From assembly GCA_030039715.1 (NCBI GenBank), contig JASHVA010000010.1:1-24529 (forward strand): a DNA stretch of 24,529 nt, read 5' to 3'. Origin of the DNA: Thermoplasmata archaeon. GTDB taxonomy: Archaea > Thermoplasmatota > Thermoplasmata > Lutacidiplasmatales > UBA184. Positions 7,396-13,678 of the stretch are shown here, piece by piece. The translations under genes and the position numbers were made by a program. The notes beneath the pieces are model-generated. The model was not told where the DNA came from and did not search any database. It was given only the letters and a program-made list of their open reading frames with translations. Position 1 is the stretch's first letter, and each line of letters starts with the position of its first letter.

Positions 7396-8016
7396 GTGCG
7401 TTCGCTCGTGCGCGTCCGGGGCCGGGGGCTGCTTACGCACCGGGGAGAACGACAGTACCGAAGCCGACTCGAAATCCTCCGCGACTTTCTGGAGGCCACC
7501 CGGACCGCCGGCAAGAAGACCCGCATCATCGGTCTCGCGAACCTGAACCCGTCCTCGTTCGACTTCTACCGCGACTTCTGCGTCAATCTCCAGCTCGTTG
7601 AGGAGATCCCCGGCGGCTACCGTCTCACCGCACGCGCGGACAAGGTCCTGGCGGCGATCGAACGCGTGGTGCATCGGGGCGCGGAGCTCGACTCGGCGCT
7701 GTCGGAGCTGCAACGTAACGTCAGCCGATCCGGGGCGTCGGCGACTCGTTCGGGGGGCGCCATGCGCTGGGTCTCGAAGTTGGCCTGGCAGGAGGTCGTC
7801 GAGTCGGCACTTCAGCCTCCGCCGACGACCGCGAACGGCAAGGAGCCGGTCGTCTCGGTCGACTTCCCCGCCGAGGCCCAGATGGGTTGGATCGCCTCAA
7901 CGTCCGGGGGTCGCGCCGTGCCGGCGCATCTTCCGTCCCTCGCCTCCCCCAACCTGACCGATGAGCTCCGCCGGCGACTCCCCCGGCCTCGGAGCCGGAA
8001 CGGGAACGGCCCGTGA
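7396..8016 (+). CDS. Winged-helix transcriptional regulator (HTH_45-like)
   Basis: A 206-residue protein. Residues 21-90 (YRSRLEILRDFLEATRTAGK onward through GYRLTARADKVLAAIERV) match the archaeal HTH_45 winged-helix pattern: R-x-x-LEI at the start, a basic K-T-x-I-x-x-x-ANL recognition region, and G-Y-x-L-T in the wing. The remaining 115 residues are low in recognisable features. The best start is GTG at 7396, downstream of a TATA box; GTG 7408 is an alternative that would not touch the domain. Its TGA overlaps the GTG of the signal-peptidase gene (GTGA, 8013-8016). Translational coupling to secretion genes suggests it controls this locus, possibly including the fibre-like genes downstream; the target is inferred only. 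Confidence 0.8.
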   Translation: MRSLVRVRGRGLLTHRGERQYRSRLEILRDFLEATRTAGKKTRIIGLANLNPSSFDFYRDFCVNLQLVEEIPGGYRLTARADKVLAAIERVVHRGAELDSALSELQRNVSRSGASATRSGGAMRWVSKLAWQEVVESALQPPPTTANGKEPVVSVDFPAEAQMGWIASTSGGRAVPAHLPSLASPNLTDELRRRLPRPRSRNGNGP

Positions 8017-9365
8017 GCGCGGAGTTCCCGGTCCGAGCCCAACCCGTACGTCCCCACTACCGGGGTGGATCCCGCCGAAGTTTGCTGATCGCGCTGGGCG
8101 CCGCGGGCGCGGCCGTGGTGATCGCGCAGCTCTACTCGCTCTGGGTCGGGTCGCTGAGCGTCGACCTTTCGGTGCTGGCCTACGTGGGCCTCGTGCTCGC
8201 CGTCATCGGGTTAATGCTCCTCGCCGCGCGGCTCGACGGCCGCTCGCTGAAGGACTTCGGTTTCTTCGCCCCGGCGAACCTCTCCCTGACCTTGCTCTTC
8301 GCCACGCTGTTGCTCATGACGGAGCTCGCGCTCCGACTGGACCCGGGCTTCCTCTTTGGGTTCGGCAAGGTTCCGGCGGCGGCGCCTCTCGGCTTCGGCT
8401 ACCTGCTGCTGACGGCTCCCTTGCTCGCGGTCGCCGAGGTCGGCTTCTTCTTCGGGTACCTTACGCGGACGCTCAGCCGGTCTCTGAGCCTCCGGAACGC
8501 GGTCCTGCTCTCGGCCGGTTTTTTCGCGCTGTTCTCGACGAATCTCCCGTTCCTGCCGATCCTCGGTCCGAGCGCCGCGGTCGAGTACATCTTTTCGACG
8601 ACGCTGGTCAGCTTCGTCCTCGGCATCCTCGTCGCCCTGTACTACTACAAGTCGCAGTGGAATCTCGTCGGACCCCTCGCCTATTTTGCGTCGGTCTACG
8701 CGATCCTTAGCCTCCTCCCTGTCGGCGTCGACTTTCCGAGCTGGGAAATCCAGTTCACCTCGGTGCTGATCGCCGACGCGGTGCTGCTCCTGATCGTCGG
8801 CGTCGGACTGCGCGAGCCTCGGCTCCAGTCGCTGCGGTATCTCGGGGAGCGCATCGGGCCCAAACGGTACCGGTTTCGGTACCGGGCTCGGGAGGAGCGC
8901 GAGACCCGGGGTCTCCTGTGGACCGGAGCGGTCGTGGGGGTTGTGGCGATTTCGTTCGTCTACGGCCTTCCTCAGGTCCTCGGCACAGCGCACCCGATCC
9001 TCGCGATCGCGACCGGGAGCATGGTCCCGACGCTGGAGCGTGGAACGCTCGTGGTCGTGGAGCACGTCGCTCCCGCCGCGATCACGGTGGGAACGATCAT
9101 CGCGTTCAGCGTGGCGTGCCTCCCCTCACCGACGGTGCATCGCGTGATTCAAATCGTCTCGGGAGGGCCGAACTGGGTCTTCCAGACCAAAGGCGACGCC
9201 AACCACGCGAAGGATCCGTGCACGGTCCCGTACTCGGCCGTCGAGGGGGCCGTCGTCGGCATCGTGCCGTACGTAGGCTTCCTGATCCTGGACCCCCTCT
9301 TCGCCGCCTCGCTGGTCATTCTTCTAATAGTCATCCCCTTGGCCTGGCGGAGCCCGCGACTATGA
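8013..9365 (+). CDS. SipW-like signal peptidase I fused to a degenerate CPBP-like membrane domain
   Basis: The 450-residue membrane protein has two parts. Residues about 310-447 are a type I signal peptidase of the archaeal/ER (S26B) type: catalytic Ser336 in ATGSMVPT, His376 in VHRV, Asp395 in KGDAN and a further Asp401, then a C-terminal membrane helix. Residues about 22-265 form roughly seven or eight membrane helices, absent from ordinary archaeal signal peptidases. This part resembles CPBP (CAAX/Abi) intramembrane proteases: EVGFFFGYL (142-150) aligns with the EExxFRG motif, FALFS (171-175) with FxxxH, and GPLAYFAS (220-227) with the third motif, with the second Glu, Arg and His all replaced. 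It overlaps both neighbours by 4 bases and precedes two SipW-type substrates. The peptidase call is firm; the CPBP call is tentative. Confidence 0.85.
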   Translation: MSAEFPVRAQPVRPHYRGGSRRSLLIALGAAGAAVVIAQLYSLWVGSLSVDLSVLAYVGLVLAVIGLMLLAARLDGRSLKDFGFFAPANLSLTLLFATLLLMTELALRLDPGFLFGFGKVPAAAPLGFGYLLLTAPLLAVAEVGFFFGYLTRTLSRSLSLRNAVLLSAGFFALFSTNLPFLPILGPSAAVEYIFSTTLVSFVLGILVALYYYKSQWNLVGPLAYFASVYAILSLLPVGVDFPSWEIQFTSVLIADAVLLLIVGVGLREPRLQSLRYLGERIGPKRYRFRYRAREERETRGLLWTGAVVGVVAISFVYGLPQVLGTAHPILAIATGSMVPTLERGTLVVVEHVAPAAITVGTIIAFSVACLPSPTVHRVIQIVSGGPNWVFQTKGDANHAKDPCTVPYSAVEGAVVGIVPYVGFLILDPLFAASLVILLIVIPLAWRSPRL

Positions 9366-10645
9366 AGCCGTCCACGCGCGCCCGACGCGTCGCCGCGGTC
9401 CTCGTGGTGGTCTTCCTGCTGACCAGCGTCTGGGCCGCCTACTATCTCTACTCGGAGGTCCGCCCGGCGAATGCTAGCTCGGATGCCCCGTCGCTCGCGA
9501 GCTACTCGCAGAACTCGGGCGCATCGTTCGTGGCGAAGCTCTCCCCGAGCGTGCTCTACGACAACGCCACCCAGATCGACGGCGGCAACATCACCCTCTT
9601 CACCCCGATCACGCACTGGATCAACGTCACGATCAACTACACCGTGACCGTCAATCGGACGGTCGGGATCTCGGTCGTCGACGCGTTCACCGTAACGCTC
9701 GCGACGGACGCGTGGAAGAAGGGACTCTACGACGCGCTCAACGTCACGGACTTCGGCGTGGTCGCCTCCGCGGCGTTGACCTTCACGTACTCCGTGAACG
9801 TCACGGCGGTCGTCGCGCTCGAGAACCAGATCGATGCCGAGGTTGACTACCAAGCCTCGGCGTACTATCTCCTGCTCTCGCCCGACATCAACGCTCAACT
9901 ATCGTCGGGATCCACGGTGGGGTCGGCCGCCTTCGCCCCCGTCCTGAATTTCACGTTCATCGGTTCGCTGATCACACCGAACGGTCTCGCACATGACGCC
10001 ACGGGGCAGGTGCACGGCCCGACACCGGCTTCGAAAGTCAGCCTCGCGACGGTCCTTCTCCCCGCGCTGCTGCTCGTCGGCTCGGTGGGCAGTCTCGGCG
10101 GAAGCGCGTGGGTCGCCTCCCGACGCCCCGAGGACGATCGGCTGCCCCCGCTCGACGATCTGATCCGGCCGTACGAAGAGGCGATCGCCGACACGGCGCG
10201 CGCGCCCAAGGAAGCGGTGGCGACGTCGGTTTCCAGCTTCACGGACCTCGTCAAGATCGCGGACACCCTCGGCAAGCCGATCCTACGCCCGATGGGACCC
10301 GACGGCTCGCGACGGACGTTCTTCGTCCTGGACGGGCTGCTGGCCTACACGTACCGGTATCCGGCAGGCGGTATGATCGGCTCATCGGGCGCAGCGACCG
10401 GCACAGAGATGGCGAGTTCCGGCTGGAGCCCCAAGGCTACGGCGCTGATCCACCGACTCCAGGAGGAGTCCGATCGAGTGCGGACCCTCAAGTTCGAGCC
10501 GGCCACGGTCTCCGAAGCCTTGAGTCGGATCCGGCGGGCTCTCGACCTCATCCAGGCCGGCAATGATGACCAGGCCGCGATCGAAGTCGATCAGCTTTCC
10601 GAGATGATCGTCGCCGCCGCTCTCCAGAAAGCGGTTCGCGGCTAG
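9362..10645 (+). CDS. DUF5305-like membrane protein
   Basis: The start is the ATG at 9362, which overlaps the upstream TGA in ATGA. The 427-residue protein has an N-terminal membrane helix (about 9-28), a beta-rich extracellular region (30-225) with many N-x-S/T sequons, a second helix (about 229-251), and a cytoplasmic part. The latter contains PYEEAIADTARAP, SFTDLVKIADTLGKPILR (292-309) and TFFVLDGLLAYTYR (319-332), matching the C-terminal signature of DUF5305 proteins (a DL-x-x-IA-x-x-L-x-x-PI motif and a terminal Y-x-Y). DUF5305 genes in other archaea commonly lie beside SipW-like peptidases and their substrates, as here. Residues 335-427 are an added Ala/Glu/Leu-rich helical tail. The molecular role is unknown; an assembly or anchoring partner is plausible. 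Confidence 0.75.
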   Translation: MKPSTRARRVAAVLVVVFLLTSVWAAYYLYSEVRPANASSDAPSLASYSQNSGASFVAKLSPSVLYDNATQIDGGNITLFTPITHWINVTINYTVTVNRTVGISVVDAFTVTLATDAWKKGLYDALNVTDFGVVASAALTFTYSVNVTAVVALENQIDAEVDYQASAYYLLLSPDINAQLSSGSTVGSAAFAPVLNFTFIGSLITPNGLAHDATGQVHGPTPASKVSLATVLLPALLLVGSVGSLGGSAWVASRRPEDDRLPPLDDLIRPYEEAIADTARAPKEAVATSVSSFTDLVKIADTLGKPILRPMGPDGSRRTFFVLDGLLAYTYRYPAGGMIGSSGAATGTEMASSGWSPKATALIHRLQEESDRVRTLKFEPATVSEALSRIRRALDLIQAGNDDQAAIEVDQLSEMIVAAALQKAVRG

Positions 10646-10753
10646 GTGGCTGTAAGTCCCCTTGCACCTAAGGTGAGTTCCGTAGGCACACGGTCTTTCT
10701 AGCTACAACCTGAGCGATTTGTAAGGACGAACGGCCGAGTACGTTCCGCGGGA

Positions 10754-10760
10754 GTATAAT
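10754..10760 (+). promoter_or_regulatory. TATA box upstream of the first TasA-like gene
   Basis: GTATAAT stands out in GC-rich DNA about 50 bases before the ATG at 10811, predicting a leader of roughly 25-30 bases. It gives the two fibre-like genes their own promoter, separate from the peptidase operon. The same 165-base gap also has a small perfect inverted repeat, CACCTAAGGTG (10665-10675), soon after the DUF5305 stop codon, which could be a protein-binding site. Confidence 0.5.
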
Positions 10761-10810
10761 TCGCCCCGCAAATCCCAACGTGGGTCGCCGGGCGACCTAC
10801 CGGGAACAAA

Positions 10811-11350
10811 ATGTTGGGAAAGCGCTGGATGATGGGGATTGTGGCGGTCGTGGCCGTTGTGGCGGTCGGCGGAATCGGCTTCTCCGCCTTCACGTCTTCG
10901 GCCTACGTGAACGGCAGCGGATCGGCGGGGACTCTGGGACCTCTCTACTTCACGCACGTGAAGGACGTGGACGGTCCGGGCGAGAGCTGTCTCTCGACGA
11001 TCACAACGACGTATAACACGAGCGACACGTTGAACGTGTATGCTTCCAACCTCGCGCCGGGGGCCTACTGCAACTACTACGAGGTCCTCCACAACGCGGG
11101 TAGCCTGGGCGCGGAAGTTTACGCGACGCTCACCTGCGATTCGTCGTACTGCCCTGGCTTCTGGTACGCGGACAACTTTGCGACCGAGGGCTACTCGGGC
11201 TCCTCGGCGTACGGCCCGCTCTACATCGGACCGGGCGGCGCGATCTCGTACACGGGCGAACTCGGCCTCGAGCCGACCGACGGGAACGCCTACCAGGGAG
11301 TCACGTGCTGGTTCACGATCACCATCACGGCGACCCCGGGGACGTCGTAA
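10811..11350 (+). CDS. TasA/camelysin-like secreted protein with SipW-type signal peptide, copy 1
   Basis: A 179-residue protein with a SipW-class signal: basic MLGKRW, a hydrophobic core (7-23), then GFSAFTSSAYVNG and SAGTLGPL. This follows the camelysin/TasA pattern, in which a hydrophobic core is followed by a small-residue site, an FT/FS segment and a TAGTL motif. By analogy with TasA, cleavage is expected between A26 and F27. The mature part is beta-rich, has five cysteines, and ends with GNAYQGVTCWFTITIT. It shares 4 cysteines and many motifs with the next gene. TasA forms extracellular fibres in Bacillus, and archaeal bundling pili have a related fold; a fibre or surface-subunit role here is inferred from the signal, the paired paralogue and the adjacent peptidase. 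Confidence 0.75.
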   Translation: MLGKRWMMGIVAVVAVVAVGGIGFSAFTSSAYVNGSGSAGTLGPLYFTHVKDVDGPGESCLSTITTTYNTSDTLNVYASNLAPGAYCNYYEVLHNAGSLGAEVYATLTCDSSYCPGFWYADNFATEGYSGSSAYGPLYIGPGGAISYTGELGLEPTDGNAYQGVTCWFTITITATPGTS

Positions 11351-11405
11351 ACCGCACCGTTCGGGAGCGACCGACCGAAGAGCGGATCGACTAACCCATT
11401 CACAA

Positions 11406-11413
11406 AGGAGGGG
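11406..11413 (+). promoter_or_regulatory. Strong Shine-Dalgarno site of the second TasA-like gene
   Basis: AGGAGGGG ends 8 bases before the ATG at 11422, within the purine run AAAGGAGGGGAGGGGAG. It is the strongest ribosome-binding site in the window and suggests high-level translation, as expected for a structural subunit. No clear TATA box lies in the 71-base gap, so the two genes are probably co-transcribed. Confidence 0.6.
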
Positions 11414-11421
11414 AGGGGAGC

Positions 11422-11976
11422 ATGCGGATCCCGCGTCTCGTGTTGCTCGGCGTGGTGCTCGCCACGACGGTGGCCACGTTCGGCGTCGGCTTCGCGGCGT
11501 TCACCTCCTCCGCCTATGTCAACGGCCAGGGAACGGCCGGCACGCTGGGGCCTCTGACGTGGGGGACAGGCCCGACGTACGGCGGCTTCGGTAGCGCTCA
11601 GTGCAGCGCTACGGTCGGGGAGACGAACTCGCCGTCCGACACGATCTACCTCACGGCGGGCAACCTCGCGCCCTCGTCGTTCTGCAGCTACGGCGACGAC
11701 CTCTACAACGCAGGCAGCTTGCCGGCGAACGTGACCGAGCAGGTCACCTCGGCGTCCGGGACCCTCTGCGCGGTGCTGTACTACGAGGACCCAATGTTCG
11801 ACCCGGCGACCCTAATCGGCAGCGGCGGGCAGGTCAGTCCGAACTACCTGATCGTTCCAGCCGATTCGTACGTCCCGTGGGAGGGAACGATCTACCTCTC
11901 GGCGGACGCGGGGAACGCCTACCAGGGCACGAGCTGCGCCTTCCAGATCACCCTCACCGGAACGGCCGGAACCTAG
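11422..11976 (+). CDS. TasA/camelysin-like secreted protein with SipW-type signal peptide, copy 2
   Basis: A 184-residue paralogue of the preceding gene. The signal region (MRIPRLVLLGVVLATTVATF) is followed by GFAAFTSSAYVNGQGTAGTL, nearly identical to copy 1, with the expected cut again between A26 and F27. Shared mature-region motifs are LAP-x-x-x-C, the NAGSL segment, and the terminal GNAYQGTSCAFQITLTG. It has four cysteines at positions matching four of the five in copy 1, enough for two disulfides. The mature parts differ considerably in surface residues, so the copies are probably specialised (for example major and minor subunit). Function as a fibre or matrix protein is inferred; no enzyme motif is visible. 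Confidence 0.75.
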   Translation: MRIPRLVLLGVVLATTVATFGVGFAAFTSSAYVNGQGTAGTLGPLTWGTGPTYGGFGSAQCSATVGETNSPSDTIYLTAGNLAPSSFCSYGDDLYNAGSLPANVTEQVTSASGTLCAVLYYEDPMFDPATLIGSGGQVSPNYLIVPADSYVPWEGTIYLSADAGNAYQGTSCAFQITLTGTAGT

Positions 11977-11991
11977 ACCTCGAACGGCGGT

Positions 11992-12039
11992 GCACCCGCC
12001 GGTCCTTGGGCCGAAGGTGAGAACCTTCGACCGGGGTGC
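11992..12039 (+). other. Bulged RNA hairpin with GAGA tetraloop in the 3' flank of the TasA-like gene
   Basis: Fifteen bases after the stop codon the sequence can fold into one long hairpin: GCACC/GGTGC (11992-11996 with 12035-12039), a 2-base bulge, CCGGT/ACCGG (11999-12003 with 12030-12034), an 8-base one-sided loop, and a perfect 7-bp stem CGAAGGT/ACCTTCG (12012-12018 with 12023-12029) closed by a GAGA (GNRA) loop. It may stabilise the abundant fibre mRNA, mark its 3' end, or be a small RNA. It is not a T-tract archaeal terminator. Confidence 0.45.
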
Positions 12040-12057
12040 TCGTCGGGATAGAAGGGG

Positions 12058-12065
12058 CTAAATTT
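12058..12065 (+). promoter_or_regulatory. TATA-like box of the tRNA-Ile gene
   Basis: CTAAATTT is centred about 25 bases upstream of the tRNA 5' end, the expected archaeal TATA spacing, in an otherwise GC-rich stretch. Confidence 0.5.
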
Positions 12066-12086
12066 CCCACCTCGTCCCGACGGCAC

Positions 12087-12161
12087 GGGCCCGTAGCTTA
12101 GTTTGGCTGGAGCACCCGGCTGATAACCGGGAGGTCGCCGGTTCAAATCCGGCCGGGCCCA
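12087..12161 (+). tRNA. tRNA-Ile (anticodon GAU)
   Basis: A 75-base cloverleaf: acceptor stem GGGCCCG/CGGGCCC with discriminator A, D arm GCTT...GAGC, anticodon stem CCCGG/CCGGG around the loop CTGATAA (anticodon GAT), and T arm GCCGG-TTCAAAT-CCGGC. No intron and no encoded CCA. It ends 13 bases before the stop codon of the convergent glycosidase-like gene. It accepts isoleucine for AUC/AUU codons. Confidence 0.97.
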
Positions 12162-12174
12162 TACATCGCATCGG

Positions 12175-13581
12175 TTAGTTCTGCTGGGCATCGCCGGTGA
12201 CGAGCACGATCGATAGGCTCGGTACCGAGATCGTGCCCCCAGCGAACGTCGACGATAGCGGACTCGCCGAGGCGTTGGTCCACGTCAGCAGGTGAGCCCC
12301 GTCGGCGAATCCGGGAACCGAGTTCCCGAATGACAAGCTGACGCCGCTCGTCGAATTCGTATTCACGATCATCAGGCTGAGCTGACCGTCGGTGTTGGTA
12401 GTAAGTGCCGCGTGCACCCCGGGGTTCGAGACCGAGACGTTGTACGCCTCGCCAAACAGTTCGGGGAGAAACTGCGACTCGACCGTGTACCGAGCCTGCG
12501 GGCCGCTCGATGTGATGAAGCCGTTCTCCCACGTGAACGGATCGAGATTTCCGAGCCCGAGGTTGATCGCCTGCGCCACCTCCGCCGCGTAGAAGACACC
12601 GTTGTAGAAAGTGTTCAGGTAGATCGAGAGCGGCTCGGTTCCGCTGACCGAATTGACCTCGGTCACGAAGATCTGGGTCGTGCAGTTCGGGCAGGCCGCA
12701 TGCACCGCGGACCGGGCCACAGCGACGATATTGGGGAGCGAGTACTCGGCCCCGAGGCCGGAAAAGAAATTCGCCAAGGTCGTATTCTGGGGATCCGGTA
12801 TGTGGTTGTCCACGTAGGAGTGGATCGAGATCGCGCTCAGATTCGGGCCGTCGAGCGTCTCGAGAGGCGTGATCCACGTGGCGTCGTCGCTGTTGCCTTG
12901 TCCGGTGCCCCCCAACCCCACAAACTGGGCCGAAGGCTCCACCGCCCGTACCGCCGCGATGTACGATGCGGTGACGTCGGCGAACTCCTCCGGAGTGGTG
13001 CCGCCCGAACAGCCGGAACCCCAGTCCTGCCAAGGGGTCGCAAAGCAGGTCCAAGCCGCCGGCTCGTTGCCCAGCTCCCAGAAGGCGGGGCTGAAGCCGA
13101 GCGTGCCGGTGATGTACGCGACCTCGTAGGCCGCTGTGCTCGGCGAATCGATCTCCAGCGGGAGCTGGATGATCGCGTGACAGTCGATCGATCGACAGAG
13201 CGCGATGAAATCGCTCAGATTCTCCGGCGCGGCGGTCGTGTTGGAAAAGCCGGGATCGTAGAGCGTGCCGTTGACGAGGTCCATCCGCTCGCCGATGTCG
13301 CCGTCGGGGTAACGAAGGTACTGAACGGGCGTGGCTGCGAGGAAGGTGGCGCTCGAGGCTCCGATGTGGACGTCCCCGCGTATCCCCATCCCGTAGAACG
13401 CGGACGACATCGCCTCCGGACCCCCGAGAATATCAAGCTCCGCCCCGGGGAATTGCGGGCCCGTCGAGACCCGAGGCGGCGTCAGCACCGACAGCACGAG
13501 CAATGTGCCGACAACCACCCCCGCTATCCCAGAGAACGTGAGCACCCCGCCGAGACCCGGCCAGCGCTTTCTGGGAGCCAC
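12175..13581 (-). CDS. Membrane-anchored clan-A glycoside hydrolase-like protein, short paralogue
   Basis: A 468-residue protein starting with GTG. It has an N-terminal membrane anchor or signal (about 12-33), then a TIM-barrel-like region. FWELGNEP (167-174) places the likely acid/base at E173, and IFVTEVNS (304-311) the likely nucleophile at E308, the pattern of retaining clan GH-A enzymes such as families 39, 51 and 79. ISIHSY (251-256) is a further typical strand. The C-terminal 100 residues (LSLMIVNTNSTSGVSLSFGN onward) form a beta-domain of the kind that follows the barrel in GH79-like enzymes. Many N-x-S/T sequons indicate an exported glycoprotein. It is a paralogue of residues about 70-545 of the protein at 16219. 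No CAZy family or substrate is assigned. Confidence 0.75.
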   Translation of the reverse strand: MAPRKRWPGLGGVLTFSGIAGVVVGTLLVLSVLTPPRVSTGPQFPGAELDILGGPEAMSSAFYGMGIRGDVHIGASSATFLAATPVQYLRYPDGDIGERMDLVNGTLYDPGFSNTTAAPENLSDFIALCRSIDCHAIIQLPLEIDSPSTAAYEVAYITGTLGFSPAFWELGNEPAAWTCFATPWQDWGSGCSGGTTPEEFADVTASYIAAVRAVEPSAQFVGLGGTGQGNSDDATWITPLETLDGPNLSAISIHSYVDNHIPDPQNTTLANFFSGLGAEYSLPNIVAVARSAVHAACPNCTTQIFVTEVNSVSGTEPLSIYLNTFYNGVFYAAEVAQAINLGLGNLDPFTWENGFITSSGPQARYTVESQFLPELFGEAYNVSVSNPGVHAALTTNTDGQLSLMIVNTNSTSGVSLSFGNSVPGFADGAHLLTWTNASASPLSSTFAGGTISVPSLSIVLVTGDAQQN

Positions 13582-13678
13582 TTCGTTCGTTAGCGTCCAC
13601 GACAGAAGAAGAGTGCCCCGGCCGGCGATCCGCGTGGGCCCTGTTCGGAGGGCCGCCGTATCGCCGCCGGGCGCGATC

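Noticed and set aside
11992..12039. The hairpin as an archaeal H/ACA guide RNA
   Set aside because: No ACA-type box at the expected distance and no kink-turn signature next to the terminal loop were seen.
12087..12161. tRNA-Ile as an attachment site of an integrated element
   Set aside because: No integrase gene and no second copy of the tRNA 3' end was seen in the window.
11973..12191. Short minus-strand frame containing ARPDLNRRPPGYQPGAPAKL
   Set aside because: This is the well-known spurious peptide made by translating the antisense of a tRNA gene; the real feature is tRNA-Ile at 12087-12161.
13637..13654. Inverted repeat GGCCCT/AGGGCC in the gap between the Kelch-PKD and short glycosidase genes
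   Set aside because: Six GC-rich base pairs with a 6-base loop are expected by chance in this composition, and no T-tract follows on either strand.
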